Below are positions 46,268 through 55,806 of a DNA stretch of 64,000 nucleotides, one piece after another. The stretch spans positions 186,001-250,000 of the forward strand of contig NZ_CADFDK010000008.1 of NCBI RefSeq assembly GCF_902832885.1. Reading direction: 5' to 3'. This stretch comes from Burkholderia seminalis DSM 23518. GTDB lineage: Bacteria > Pseudomonadota > Gammaproteobacteria > Burkholderiales > Burkholderiaceae. The notes beneath the pieces were generated by a model. That model ran no database searches. It had not been told where the DNA came from and saw nothing but the letters and a program-made list of their open reading frames with translations. The number at the start of each line of letters is the position of its first letter. Positions within the stretch are counted from its first letter, which is position 1. The position numbers were made by a program, and so were the translations under genes.

Positions 46268-47686
46268 ATGAACGCCATTATCGATTCCAAGGCTTCCCAC
46301 GATTACGTCGTCGCCGACATGGCACTGGCCGGCTGGGGCCGCAAGGAACTCAACATCGCCGAGACCGAAATGCCGGGCCTCGTGCAGATCCGCGACGAAT
46401 ACAAGGCGCAGCAGCCGCTGAAGGGCGCGCGCATCGCCGGTTCGCTGCACATGACGATCCAGACGGGCGTGCTGATCGAGACGCTGAAGGCGCTCGGCGC
46501 GGACGTCCGCTGGGCCTCGTGCAACATCTTCTCGACGCAGGATCACGCCGCGGCCGCGATCGTCGAAGCCGGCACGCCGGTGTTCGCGTTCAAGGGCGAG
46601 TCGCTCGACGAATACTGGGAGTTCTCGCACCGCATCTTCGAATGGCCGAACGGCGAATTCGCGAACATGATCCTGGACGACGGCGGCGACGCAACGCTGC
46701 TGCTGATCCTCGGCGCGAAGGCCGAGAAGGACCGTTCGGTGATCGCGAAGCCGACCAACGAGGAAGAAGTCGCGCTGTACAAGTCGATCGCGAAGCACCT
46801 CGACATCGATGCGACCTGGTACTCGAAGCGCCTCGCGCACATCAAGGGCGTGACCGAGGAAACCACGACCGGCGTGCACCGCCTGTACCAGATGGAAAAG
46901 GACGGCCGCCTGCCGTTCCCGGCGTTCAACGTGAACGATTCGGTCACGAAGTCGAAGTTCGACAACCTGTACGGCTGCCGCGAATCGCTGGTCGACGGCA
47001 TCAAGCGCGCGACCGACGTGATGATCGCGGGCAAGGTCGCGGTCGTCGCGGGCTACGGCGACGTGGGCAAGGGCTGCGCGCAGTCGCTGCGCGGCCTGGG
47101 CGCGACCGTGTGGGTCACCGAAATCGATCCGATCTGCGCGCTGCAGGCGGCGATGGAAGGCTACCGCGTCGTGACGATGGAATACGCGGCCGACAAGGCC
47201 GACATCTTCGTGACGGCGACCGGCAACTACCACGTGATCAACCACGATCACATGAAGGCGATGCGCCACAACGCGATCGTCTGCAACATCGGCCACTTCG
47301 ACTCGGAAATCGACGTCGCGTCGACGCGCCAGTACCAGTGGGAAAACATCAAGCCGCAGGTCGACCACATCATCTTCCCGGACGGCAAGCGCGTGATCCT
47401 GCTGGCGGAAGGCCGCCTCGTGAACCTCGGCTGCGCGACCGGCCACCCGTCGTTCGTGATGTCGAACTCGTTCGCGAACCAGACGCTCGCGCAGATCGAG
47501 CTGTTCGTGCGCGGCAACGAGTACGAGAACAAGGTGTACGTGCTGCCGAAGCATCTCGATGAAAAGGTCGCGCGCCTGCACCTCGCGCGCATCGGCGCGA
47601 ACCTGTCCGTGCTGTCGGACGAGCAGGCTTCGTACATCGGCGTGCAGAAGGACGGCCCGTTCAAGCCGAACCACTACCGCTACTGA
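46268..47686 (+). CDS. ahcY: Adenosylhomocysteinase (SAH hydrolase)
   Basis: A 472-aa cytoplasmic enzyme that splits S-adenosylhomocysteine into adenosine and homocysteine, removing the methyltransferase inhibitor. NAD-binding motif [18 protein letters not shown] is near residue 260; ITEIDPI-type [18 protein letters not shown] follows; the C-terminus ends KPNHYRY, the conserved tail. A strong AAAGGAGGG ribosome site lies before ATG 46268 (a GTG directly in front is also in frame). Preceded by an SAH riboswitch. Confidence 0.97.
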   Translation: MNAIIDSKASHDYVVADMALAGWGRKELNIAETEMPGLVQIRDEYKAQQPLKGARIAGSLHMTIQTGVLIETLKALGADVRWASCNIFSTQDHAAAAIVEAGTPVFAFKGESLDEYWEFSHRIFEWPNGEFANMILDDGGDATLLLILGAKAEKDRSVIAKPTNEEEVALYKSIAKHLDIDATWYSKRLAHIKGVTEETTTGVHRLYQMEKDGRLPFPAFNVNDSVTKSKFDNLYGCRESLVDGIKRATDVMIAGKVAVVAGYGDVGKGCAQSLRGLGATVWVTEIDPICALQAAMEGYRVVTMEYAADKADIFVTATGNYHVINHDHMKAMRHNAIVCNIGHFDSEIDVASTRQYQWENIKPQVDHIIFPDGKRVILLAEGRLVNLGCATGHPSFVMSNSFANQTLAQIELFVRGNEYENKVYVLPKHLDEKVARLHLARIGANLSVLSDEQASYIGVQKDGPFKPNHYRY

Positions 47687-47850
47687 TGCGTCGCGGCCGC
47701 CGCCGTGCCGTGCGCGCCCCGCTGCGGGACGCACGGTGCGGCAGCGGCCCGGCGCCGGATCGCCGGCTTGCCGCGCGGCGCCTTCGGGCCCGCGCGGCGG
47801 CCGGCGGCGGCCACTGATCGTACAGATCGACAACCGAACCGGAGCACTCC

Positions 47851-48204
47851 ATGAGCGTCATCCTCACCTGGGTCATCAACGCGCTCGCGCTGCTGATCAT
47901 CACGTATCTCGTGCCGTCGATCCACATCAAGAGCTTCGGCACCGCGCTGATCATCGCGGTCGTGCTCGGCCTGATCAACACGGTGATCCGTCCGGTGCTG
48001 ATCCTGCTGACGCTGCCCGTGACGATCGTCACGCTGGGGGTGTTCATCCTCGTCGTGAACGCGCTGTGCTTCTGGTTCGCGTCGTCGCTGCTGAAGGGCT
48101 TCGAGGTGTCGGGATTCTGGTCCGCGTTCTTCGGGTCGATCCTGTACAGCATCGTGTCGTGGCTGCTGTCCGCCCTGATCTTCGGCCAGCGCGACATCGG
48201 CTGA
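47851..48204 (+). CDS. Small four-helix membrane protein (YvlD / phage-holin-4 superfamily)
   Basis: A 117-aa very hydrophobic protein with four predicted helices (ILTWVINALALLIITYLVP; ALIIAVVLGLINTVIRPVLI; VTIVTLGVFILVVNALCFWF; AFFGSILYSIVSWLLSALIF) and the family motif GLINTVIRPVL. Such proteins are called holin-like only by similarity; no lysis gene is nearby. It lies between ahcY and metF, 19 bp before metF, and is probably cotranscribed with them. Confidence 0.8.
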   Translation: MSVILTWVINALALLIITYLVPSIHIKSFGTALIIAVVLGLINTVIRPVLILLTLPVTIVTLGVFILVVNALCFWFASSLLKGFEVSGFWSAFFGSILYSIVSWLLSALIFGQRDIG

Positions 48205-48223
48205 GGGCTGAACCCACCGAATC

Positions 48224-49054
48224 ATGAAACCGATCGAACTCTCGTTTGAATTCTTCCCGCCGAAGACGGCGGACGGCGTCGAAAAGCTGCGCGCGACGCG
48301 TGCGCAACTGCTGCCGCTGAAGCCGAAATTCGTCTCCGTGACGTTCGGCGCCGGCGGCTCGACGCAGCAGGGCACGCTCGATACCGTGCTCGACATGCAG
48401 AAGGACGGCCTCGAGGCCGCGCCGCACCTGTCGTGCATCGGCTCGTCGCGCGACAGCCTGCGCGCGATCCTCGACCAGTACCGCTCGCACGGCATCCGGC
48501 ACATCGTCGCGCTGCGCGGCGACCTGCCGTCGGGTATGGGCGAGGTCGGCGAGCTGCGTTATGCGTCCGAGCTCGTCAGCTTCATCCGCGCCGAGCATGG
48601 CGACTGGTTCCACATCGAAGTCGCCGGCTACCCGGAGTATCACCCGCAGTCGCGTTCGCCGAAGGCCGATCTCGAGAATTTCGCGCGCAAGGTGAAAGCC
48701 GGCGCGAATTCCGCGATCACGCAGTACTTCTTCAACGCCGACGCGTATTTCCGCTTCGTCGACGATACGCGCAAGCTGGGCGTGGACGTGCCGATCGTGC
48801 CGGGCATCATGCCGATCACGAACTTCTCGCAGCTGATGCGCTTCTCCGAGATGTGCGGCGCCGAAGTGCCGCGCTGGGTCGCGCGCCGGCTCGAAAGCTT
48901 CGGCGACGATCGCGAGTCGATCCGCGCGTTCGGCGCGGACGTCGTCACGGGCCTGTGCCAGCGCCTGATCGATGCGGGCGTGCCTGGGCTGCATTTCTAT
49001 ACGCTGAACGCAGCGACCGCCACGCGGACGATCTGCGAACGGCTCGCCGTGTAA
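48224..49054 (+). CDS. metF: 5,10-methylenetetrahydrofolate reductase
   Basis: A 276-aa FAD-dependent TIM-barrel enzyme that makes 5-methyl-THF for methionine synthesis. Key segments are ELSFEFFPPKT with the catalytic Glu, SVTFGAGGSTQQGT, HIVALRGDLP and FPGIMPI-type PIVPGIMPITNFSQ. Together with ahcY it serves the methionine/SAM cycle. Ends at a strong terminator. Confidence 0.96.
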   Translation: MKPIELSFEFFPPKTADGVEKLRATRAQLLPLKPKFVSVTFGAGGSTQQGTLDTVLDMQKDGLEAAPHLSCIGSSRDSLRAILDQYRSHGIRHIVALRGDLPSGMGEVGELRYASELVSFIRAEHGDWFHIEVAGYPEYHPQSRSPKADLENFARKVKAGANSAITQYFFNADAYFRFVDDTRKLGVDVPIVPGIMPITNFSQLMRFSEMCGAEVPRWVARRLESFGDDRESIRAFGADVVTGLCQRLIDAGVPGLHFYTLNAATATRTICERLAV

Positions 49055-49080
49055 GCGCGGTCGCGCGGTTGCATGCGCCA

Positions 49081-49113
49081 AAACCCCGCCGGGTTCCCGG
49101 CGGGGTTTTTTTT
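49081..49113 (+). terminator. Strong terminator after metF
   Basis: AAACCCCGCCGGG pairs fully with its complement around a 3-nt loop and is followed by eight T. The short A-run on the left gives it modest activity for the convergent amidase gene too. Confidence 0.92.
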
Positions 49114-49141
49114 CGTGACGCGTGGCGCAAGCGCCGGCGCG

Positions 49142-50620
49142 TCAGCGCTGCGCCTGCATCAGCGGCGGGCGGCGATCGAACCACGGCCGCGCCTGCTCGA
49201 GCTGCCGCGCGAGCCTGAGCAGCAGCGCGTCGTCGGCGTGGCGCGCGGCGAACTGCACGCCGATCGGCAGCCCGCGCGCATTCCAGTAGAGCGGCACCGA
49301 CATCGCCGGCTGGCCGGTCAGGTTGAACAGCTCGGTACAGCCGGCCCACGCGAACGCCTTTTCCGACGACTTCGCGAGCATTTCCTTCAGCAGCGGCTTG
49401 ACGGGCAGCGCGGCGACCAGCTTCATCTGCGCGGATTCGAACGGCGTCGGCTGCAGCTCGCCGATCTTCACCGGCGGCGCCGCGAGCGACGCGCACAGGA
49501 TCGCGTCGTAGCGCGAGACGAGACCGGAAACCTGCACGGTCAGCTGGCGCTGCCATTCGAGCACGTCCGGCAGGCGCGTGCGGGCGAGGCGCCGGCCGAC
49601 CACGGCCATCGCCCACGTCGCGGCCTCGAATTCGCCGCGCCGCGGCGTGCGGCCGGTCAATGCGCGCGCGCCGAGCACCATCTCCTCGGCGATCGTCGCC
49701 CACAGCGTGAGGAAGGTTTCGGCGGCGCGGGCGTAGTCGACGTTCAGCGTCGCCGGTTCGACATGGTGACCGAGCGATTCGAGCAGCGCGGCCGCATCGT
49801 CGAGCGCCGCCCGCGTGTCGTCGGCGAGTGCCGGCGCGAGCATCGGATCGACGACGAAGCCGATCCGCAGCGGGCCGGGCGGCGTGTCGATCGCGCGGAG
49901 GAAGGTGCCCGGCGCGCCGGCCGGCAGCGTCTGGCCGGTCGTCACGTCGAGCAGCAGCGCGCTGTCGCGCACGCTGCGCGACACCGCATGCTGGACGACG
50001 AGTTCGCCGTTCGACGGCTGGTCGACGAGCACCGGGTTGCGGCTCGGCTTCAGGCCGAACAGCCCGCAGCACGACGCGGGAATCCGGATCGAGCCGCCGC
50101 CGTCGGACGCATGCGCGAGCGGCACGATGCCGGCCGCGACCGCCGCCGCGGCGCCGCCGCTCGAGCCGCCGGGCGTGTGGTCGAGATTCCACGGGTTGCG
50201 GCACGCGCCGAACAGCTCGGGTTCGGTGTACGGCATCTGGCCGATTTCCGACGTGTTGGTCTTGCCGAACAGGTTCAGGCCCGCCGCGCGGCTGCGCGCG
50301 ATCACCGGGGAATCGTCGGCCGGCACGAAATAGCGGTAGTGCCGGCTGCCCATCGACAGCGGCAGCCCGGCGACCGCCGCGCCGAGATCCTTGACGAGAT
50401 AAGGCACGCCCGCGAACGGCGCATCGGCGCCGGGTTCGGGCGCGGCGCCCGCGCGCTGGCGCGCGGCTTCGTAGTCCTGCAGCACGATCGCGTTGATCGC
50501 GCCGTTGACCGCTTCGGCCTGCCCGATCGCGGCGTCGAGCAGTTCGCGCGGGCTGGCCTTGCGGCCGCGCACGAGCGCCGCGAGGCCGATCGCGTCATGC
50601 GCGAGATAGTCCGAGTGCAT
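49142..50620 (-). CDS. Amidase signature family protein
   Basis: A 492-aa hydrolase with the Ser-cisSer-Lys triad: Lys77 in YLVKDLG, Ser153 in TPGGSSGGAAAA and Ser177 in DGGGSIRIPA. Length is typical for a stand-alone amidase and no GatB or GatC gene is adjacent, so a role in GatCAB is unlikely; the amide substrate is unknown. ATG 50620 (MHSDYLAHD) is chosen as the family-like start rather than an in-frame ATG 14 codons upstream. Confidence 0.88.
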   Translation of the reverse strand: MHSDYLAHDAIGLAALVRGRKASPRELLDAAIGQAEAVNGAINAIVLQDYEAARQRAGAAPEPGADAPFAGVPYLVKDLGAAVAGLPLSMGSRHYRYFVPADDSPVIARSRAAGLNLFGKTNTSEIGQMPYTEPELFGACRNPWNLDHTPGGSSGGAAAAVAAGIVPLAHASDGGGSIRIPASCCGLFGLKPSRNPVLVDQPSNGELVVQHAVSRSVRDSALLLDVTTGQTLPAGAPGTFLRAIDTPPGPLRIGFVVDPMLAPALADDTRAALDDAAALLESLGHHVEPATLNVDYARAAETFLTLWATIAEEMVLGARALTGRTPRRGEFEAATWAMAVVGRRLARTRLPDVLEWQRQLTVQVSGLVSRYDAILCASLAAPPVKIGELQPTPFESAQMKLVAALPVKPLLKEMLAKSSEKAFAWAGCTELFNLTGQPAMSVPLYWNARGLPIGVQFAARHADDALLLRLARQLEQARPWFDRRPPLMQAQR

Positions 50621-50701
50621 CGCTGTCACCCCCGTTGTGACTCGTGGCGATGAGGGGAGCATAACGCGGGCCCGGTGCGCCGGGCCCGCGGCCGGGCATG
50701 T

Positions 50702-51394
50702 TTACAGGTGCTCGGCGAGGAACGTCAGCGTGCGGCCGTGCGCGAGCGCCGCCGCGCGCTGGTTGTACGACGCGCGGTCCGTGCAGTTGAAGCCGTGCTC
50801 GGCGCCCGCGTACACGTGGAAGGACGCGTGGCCATGGCCGGCGAACGCGGCCTTCACCGCATCGACGGCCGTGATCGGAATCCCGTGATCGTTTTCCGCG
50901 TAGTGGAACAGGATCGGCTGCGTGACCTTGCCGGCCAGGTCGAGCGCGTTCTGGATGCCGCCGCCGTAGTAGGACACGGCCGCGTCGAGCTTGCCGGTCG
51001 CGGCCGCGCGGTATGCGAGCTGGCCGCCGAAGCAGTAGCCGATCGCGGCGACCTTGCCGGCTACTTCGGGGCGGGCGCGCAACGCGTCGGCCGCCGCGCC
51101 GATGTCGGCAACCGCGAGACCCACGTCGGTCTTCTTCATCAGCTCGATGCCCTTGTCGCGATCCGCGCCTTCGTAGGTCAGCTCGACGCGCGGCTGCGTG
51201 CGCCAGAACACGTCCGGCGCGAGCGCGACGAAGCCGTCGGACGCGTACTGGTCGGCGACCGCGCGGATGTGCGCGTTCACGCCGAAGATCTCCTGGATGA
51301 TGATGACGGCAGGGCCCTTGCCGCGCTTGGGCAGCGCGAGATAGCCGCCGAAGCTGTCGTTACCGGTCGGGATGTCGATCCATTGGGCAGTCAC
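50702..51394 (-). CDS. Dienelactone hydrolase family protein
   Basis: A 230-aa alpha/beta hydrolase. It has the DLH features: Glu in QEIFGVNAH, the nucleophile Cys in IGYCFGGQLAY, Asp in YAENDHGIP and His in AGAEHGFNC. Real dienelactone hydrolases open lactones in chloroaromatic degradation, but no aromatic-pathway gene is near, so the substrate is open. It lies 81 bp upstream of the amidase gene on the same strand and may be cotranscribed with it. Confidence 0.9.
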   Translation of the reverse strand: MTAQWIDIPTGNDSFGGYLALPKRGKGPAVIIIQEIFGVNAHIRAVADQYASDGFVALAPDVFWRTQPRVELTYEGADRDKGIELMKKTDVGLAVADIGAAADALRARPEVAGKVAAIGYCFGGQLAYRAAATGKLDAAVSYYGGGIQNALDLAGKVTQPILFHYAENDHGIPITAVDAVKAAFAGHGHASFHVYAGAEHGFNCTDRASYNQRAAALAHGRTLTFLAEHL

Positions 51395-51618
51395 GTTCTG
51401 AACTCCTGGCGAACGGGATGCGCGATGCGCACCCCGGGGTGAAAGAGGGCGGCCTAGTGTGCCACCAATCGCCGGGTGCTGCAGCGCACGCGCCGGCTTC
51501 TCGCGCAGCGATCGTTTCGATCTCGATTATTCATTTTTCGGCGCCGAGCGGCTTCGATAGAGTCGATGTACCGGCATTTACAAAGCGCTTTCGCGCATCG
51601 TTCATCGAAGGATTCGCC

Positions 51619-52698
51619 ATGTCTGCCCGTCTGTTTGCCACGCCCTTTTCCGAACGCTTCGGCCTGCGCCTGCCGCTCGTGCAGGCGCCGATGGTCGGCG
51701 CGACCACGACCGCGATGGTCGCCGCCGCATCGAACGCGGGCGCGCTCGGCAGCCTCGGCGCCGCCGCGTTCGCGCCCGAGCGCCTCGCCACCGAAGTCGA
51801 CGCCATTCGCGCGGCGACCGATCGCCCGTTCGCGGTCAACCTGTTCGTGCTGCCGGACGCCACGCCCGACGCGGCGACCGTCGCGCGCGCACTGGCCGCG
51901 ATCGACCCGCTGAACGCGGCGCTCGGCTTGCCGCCGGGCACCGCGCCGGCCCGCTACGCGCCCGACTTCCGCGCGCAGCTCGACGCGCTCGTCGCGCTGC
52001 GCGTGCCGGTCGCGAGCTTCACGTTCGGCGTGCTCGACGCGGCCGACGTCGCGCGGCTGAAGGCGGCCGGCACCTATGTGATCGGCACCGCGACGCACGT
52101 GGCCGAAGGGCTCGCGTGGCAGGCGGCCGGCGCCGACGCGCTGTCCGCGCAGGGCGCCGAGGCGGGCGGCCATCGCGGCACGTTCATCGGTTGCGCCGAC
52201 GATGCGCTGATCGGCACGCTCGCGCTCGTGCCGCAGCTCGTCGACGCGACCGGCCTGCCCGTGCTCGCCGCGGGCGGCATCATGGACGGCCGCGGGATCG
52301 CGGCCGCGCTCGCGCTCGGCGCGCAGGGCGCCCAGCTCGGCACCGCGTTCCTCACCTGCATGGAAAGCGCGATCGCGGCGGACTGGAAGGCGCGCCTGCT
52401 CGCGAGCACCGATACGTCGACGCAGGTCACCCGTGCGATCACCGGCCGCCATGCGCGCGGGTTGCGCAACACGCTGATGGCGCGGCTCGGCGCACACGTG
52501 GCCGACGTCGCGCCGTACCCGGTGCAGAACGCGCTGACGCAGCCGCTGCGTCAGGCCGCCGCGCGCGCGAACGACGGCGACTACCTGTCGCTGTGGGCCG
52601 GACAGGGCGCGCCGCTCGCGCGGCGCCGCGGCGATGCGCTGACGACGTCGCAGCTCGTCGCGGCGCTCGATGCCGAATGGCGCGCATCGGCCGCCTGA
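51619..52698 (+). CDS. Nitronate monooxygenase (2-nitropropane dioxygenase family)
   Basis: A 359-aa FMN-dependent TIM barrel. RLPLVQAPMVGATTT and NAGALGSLGAAA start the barrel; QGAEAGGHRGTF contains the catalytic His; VLAAGGIMDGRGIAAALALGA and GAQLGTAFL form the phosphate-binding part. It oxidises toxic nitronates such as propionate 3-nitronate. The first 67 residues of the longer frame are not family-like, so ATG 51619, with GAAGGA ahead of it, is used. Divergent from the DLH gene. Confidence 0.9.
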   Translation: MSARLFATPFSERFGLRLPLVQAPMVGATTTAMVAAASNAGALGSLGAAAFAPERLATEVDAIRAATDRPFAVNLFVLPDATPDAATVARALAAIDPLNAALGLPPGTAPARYAPDFRAQLDALVALRVPVASFTFGVLDAADVARLKAAGTYVIGTATHVAEGLAWQAAGADALSAQGAEAGGHRGTFIGCADDALIGTLALVPQLVDATGLPVLAAGGIMDGRGIAAALALGAQGAQLGTAFLTCMESAIAADWKARLLASTDTSTQVTRAITGRHARGLRNTLMARLGAHVADVAPYPVQNALTQPLRQAAARANDGDYLSLWAGQGAPLARRRGDALTTSQLVAALDAEWRASAA

Positions 52699-52721
52699 AT
52701 GGTTCATGCCGGACGACGAAG

Positions 52722-52744
52722 CGCGCGTGTTGTCACGCGCGTTT
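52722..52744 (+). terminator. Hairpin after the nitronate monooxygenase gene
   Basis: CGCGCGTG pairs with CACGCGCG around TTGT, followed by TTTCATT, about 25 bp after the stop. Confidence 0.5.
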
Positions 52745-52895
52745 CATTCAATGATCCCGGGCACAAAATACCGAATCGAAATGACCCGGGAATCTTTTGA
52801 ATCGATCTGTCGGGAAGCTGCCGGAAATTAGCGGAAACCCTTATCCGGCGGGGCTTGCGGCGATATTCGAGTCACCCTTCCAAAGTGCGCATATC

Positions 52896-52962
52896 GGTAG
52901 TGTTACCACTACCCCAAAAAAGTCCCACAAATTAATTTGATCGCCTACACTTGCGCGCAAGT
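52896..52962. promoter_or_regulatory. Inverted repeats upstream of the livK-type gene, possible operator
   Basis: GGTAGTG (52896-52902) pairs with CACTACC (52907-52913) across TTAC. About 35 bp further is the perfect palindrome ACTTGCGCGCAAGT (52949-52962). Both lie in the AT-rich part about 160-220 bp before the start codon, where a regulator of amino-acid uptake could bind. Assignment to a regulator is not possible. Confidence 0.35.
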
Positions 52963-53117
52963 ACGGACGGGGGCGGCTGCTAAAAGCGGCTGTTTTCACG
53001 TGCTTGAGGCCAAGTGCATGAACGATGCATCCGGCGAATCGTCCAGTGATTGCAAACACAGGGATGGCAGCGGGGCACCGGGCGATGGCGTTTATTGGGA
53101 CCGAACTGGAGACTTAC

Positions 53118-54260
53118 ATGAATATCAAGATGCAAAAGCTGTTGCCGATCACCGCCGCAGCAATGCTGTGCGCTGCAGCTGCAAGCAACGCGTCCGCCGA
53201 TCAAGTCGTCAAGATCGGCCACGTCGCGCCGTTGACGGGCGGCATTGCACACCTGGGCAAGGACAACGAAAACGGTGCGCGTCTCGCAGTCGAGGAGATC
53301 AACGCGAAGGGTCTCACGATCGGCGGCCAGAAGATCACGCTGCAACTCGACCCGCAGGATGACGCGGCCGACCCGCGGCAGGCCACGCAGGTTGCGCAGA
53401 AGCTCGTCGACGACAAGGTCGTCGCCGTGGTCGGCCACCTGAACTCGGGCACGTCGATCCCGGCCTCGAAGATCTACAGCGATGCGGGCATCGTGCAGAT
53501 CTCGCCGTCGGCGACCAACCCGGCCTATACGCAGCAAGGCTTCAAGACCACGTACCGCGTGGTCGCGACCGATGCGCAACAGGGCCCGGCACTGGCGAAC
53601 TACGCGCACTCGAAGGGCATCAAGAGCGTGGCGGTGGTCGACGATTCGACCGCATACGGCCAGGGTCTCGCGAACGAGTTCGAGAAGAAGGCGAAGGCGC
53701 TCGGCCTGAAGGTGATGTCGCATGACGCGACGAACGACAAGGCGGTCGACTTCCGCGCGATTCTGACCAAGATCAAGGGCGAGAACCCCGACGCGATCAT
53801 GTACGGCGGCATGGACGCCACCGGCGGCCCGTTCGCGAAACAGGCGAAGCAGCTCGGCCTGCGCGCGAAGATCTTCGCGGGCGACGGCGTGTGCACGGAA
53901 AAGCTGGCCGACCTGGCCGGCGATGCGACCGACAACGTGGTGTGCTCGGAAGCCGGTGCCTCGCTCGAGAAGATGGCGGGCGGCGCGGCGTTCAAGGCGA
54001 AGTACGAGAAGCGCTTCGGCCAGCCGATCCAGATCTACGCACCGTTCACGTATGACGCCGTGTACATCATCGTCGACGCGATGAAGCGCGCGAACTCGAC
54101 GGACCCGGCGAAGATCCTCGCGGCGATGCCGACGACGAACTACTCGGGCGTGATCGGCACGACGACCTTCGACTCGAAGGGCGACCTGCAGCACGGCGTG
54201 ATCTCGCTGTACAACTACAAGGGCGGCAAGAAGTCGCTGCTCGACGAAGTGAAGATGTAA
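53118..54260 (+). CDS. Branched-chain amino acid ABC transporter substrate-binding protein (LivK/LivJ type)
   Basis: A 380-aa periplasmic protein. The signal peptide ends NASA (cleavage after residue 27). The mature part opens VVKIGHVAPLTGGIAHLGKD and has VAVVGHLNSGTSIPAS, SPSATNPAYTQQGFKTTYRV and VVDDSTAYGQGLANEF, all typical of type I leucine-binding proteins. The permease and ATPase genes (livHMGF) are not in this neighbourhood. A GGAG ribosome-like site precedes ATG 53118. Ends at a strong hairpin. Confidence 0.93.
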   Translation: MNIKMQKLLPITAAAMLCAAAASNASADQVVKIGHVAPLTGGIAHLGKDNENGARLAVEEINAKGLTIGGQKITLQLDPQDDAADPRQATQVAQKLVDDKVVAVVGHLNSGTSIPASKIYSDAGIVQISPSATNPAYTQQGFKTTYRVVATDAQQGPALANYAHSKGIKSVAVVDDSTAYGQGLANEFEKKAKALGLKVMSHDATNDKAVDFRAILTKIKGENPDAIMYGGMDATGGPFAKQAKQLGLRAKIFAGDGVCTEKLADLAGDATDNVVCSEAGASLEKMAGGAAFKAKYEKRFGQPIQIYAPFTYDAVYIIVDAMKRANSTDPAKILAAMPTTNYSGVIGTTTFDSKGDLQHGVISLYNYKGGKKSLLDEVKM

Positions 54261-54286
54261 CGCGACAAGCGGTCAACAGAAGGGGT

Positions 54287-54330
54287 GAAAACGCGCATGC
54301 GGCAACGCATGCGCGTTTTCTTTTGGTTTT
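54287..54330. terminator. Terminator after the livK-type gene
   Basis: A 14-bp perfect stem (GAAAACGCGCATGC with its complement) around GGCAAC is followed by T-rich sequence. The A-run in the left arm allows some activity for the convergent MFS gene. Confidence 0.85.
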
Positions 54331-54364
54331 CTTTGGGCCGTTCGGGGCGGTGTGCGTCGTACCG

Positions 54365-55582
54365 TCAGATCTTCAGATGGGCGAGCACCCTCGGCGCGAC
54401 GAGCGCGACGAGTGCCGCGCACAGCGCGACGACCGACAGGCCGATCGTCAGGTTCGCGGCCTGCGCGACCGCACCGATCACGACCGGACCGAACAGCAGT
54501 CCGAAATACGCGAGCCCCGCCACGTGCGCGAGCCCTTCGGCCGCGTGGATGCCCTTCACGCGCGCGGCGGCCGCGAACAGCACGGGCATCATGTTCGCGA
54601 GGCCGAGGCCCATCAGCGTGAAGCCGGTCAGCACCGCGGCCGGATTCGGCAGCAGCAGCGCACCGATCATCCCCGCGCATGCGAGCGACGCGCTCGCGAA
54701 TACGAGCTGCGGCGCGCCGAAGCGCGCACGCACGGCGTCGCCCGCGAAGCGCGCGACGGCCATCCCGCCCGAGAACGCGGCATACGCGGCGCTCGCGAGC
54801 GCGGGGCTCGCCGCGACGACGTCGCGCATGTAGACCGTCGCCCAGTCGTACATCGCGCCTTCGGCGACCAGTGCGATCAGCGCGATGCCGCCGAGCATCC
54901 ACAACGCGGGCGAGCGCCAGCGGTTGCCGCCGCCGTGCGCGTGTTCGTGGTGCGGCACGTGCGGCAGCACGGCCGGGCTGGCGGCCACGAGCACCGCCGC
55001 GCTCACGGCCGCCGCGAGTGCGAGGTGCACGGCCGGCGCCATGCCCGCCGACAGCAGCGCGCCGCCGGCGGCCGCGCCCGCCATCCCGCCGATGCTGAAC
55101 ATCCCGTGCAGCGACGACATGATCGGCTTGCCGAGCGCGATCTCGACCGCGCTCGCCTCGGCGTTCATCGCGACGTCGAGCGTGGCCATCGAGAAGCCGA
55201 ACAGCGCGAGCACCGCGAGCAGCATCCAGTAGTCGGGCACGACGAGGATCAGCGCCGCGCACGCTGACATCACGAGCCCGCCGGCGAGGCACGCGGTGCG
55301 CGAGCCGACGCGGGTGATCCAGTGCGCGATGGTCAGCATCGCGGCGATCGATCCGCCGGCGACCGCGAACAGCGCGATCGACAGCAGGCCGGGGCTCAGC
55401 GCGAACTTGTCGCGCACGGTCGGCACGTGCACGCCCCAGGACGCGTACATCATGCCGGCGACGAAGAACAGCGCCATCGACGCCGTGCGCGCGCGCTGGA
55501 GGGCCGGCAGCGGCAGCACGCGGTGCGCGTCGGGCGGCGCGGCGAACGGGGACGACGATTCGGGAGAAGAGGATTCGGACAC
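54365..55582 (-). CDS. MFS transporter (YbjJ-like)
   Basis: A 405-aa integral membrane protein with about twelve hydrophobic helices. MALFFVAGMMYASWGVHVPTVRD is the start of the YbjJ-type subgroup of the major facilitator superfamily, and a central loop of His/Gly-rich residues (PHVPHHEHAHGGGN) separates the two halves. The substrate is unknown; the His-rich loop could bind metal ions. A 30-residue Ser/Pro-rich tail precedes helix 1. Confidence 0.85.
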   Translation of the reverse strand: MSESSSPESSSPFAAPPDAHRVLPLPALQRARTASMALFFVAGMMYASWGVHVPTVRDKFALSPGLLSIALFAVAGGSIAAMLTIAHWITRVGSRTACLAGGLVMSACAALILVVPDYWMLLAVLALFGFSMATLDVAMNAEASAVEIALGKPIMSSLHGMFSIGGMAGAAAGGALLSAGMAPAVHLALAAAVSAAVLVAASPAVLPHVPHHEHAHGGGNRWRSPALWMLGGIALIALVAEGAMYDWATVYMRDVVAASPALASAAYAAFSGGMAVARFAGDAVRARFGAPQLVFASASLACAGMIGALLLPNPAAVLTGFTLMGLGLANMMPVLFAAAARVKGIHAAEGLAHVAGLAYFGLLFGPVVIGAVAQAANLTIGLSVVALCAALVALVAPRVLAHLKI

Positions 55583-55806
55583 GGAAAGGCTCGCCAGGAG
55601 AAATGCGCGGACGCACGCGGCGTCCGTCGGAATCGTCCGATTCTATCGAACCGCTTACGATCGTGCCGGGCACTGCCGTTCGGCCGACGATCGGACGGCC
55701 GGGCCGCATTGGCCATTCGGTCGATGCGCGGCGCGTCGCGCCGGCGGGTAACATCGAATCGTATGCGGCATGAACGACGCGCCGCCCTTCGACCGCAGGA
55801 GTCCTC

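Larger units (their letters stand above)
52699..53117. other. 419-bp upstream region of the livK-type gene
   Basis: After the hairpin, the region becomes AT-rich (52.74-52.96 kb) and contains a perfect inverted repeat and a 14-bp palindrome listed separately. No gene is supported. Confidence 0.5.

Noticed and set aside
47851-48204. Prophage holin
   Set aside because: The similarity is to a small membrane protein family; no endolysin or phage gene is present and the gene sits in a metabolic operon.
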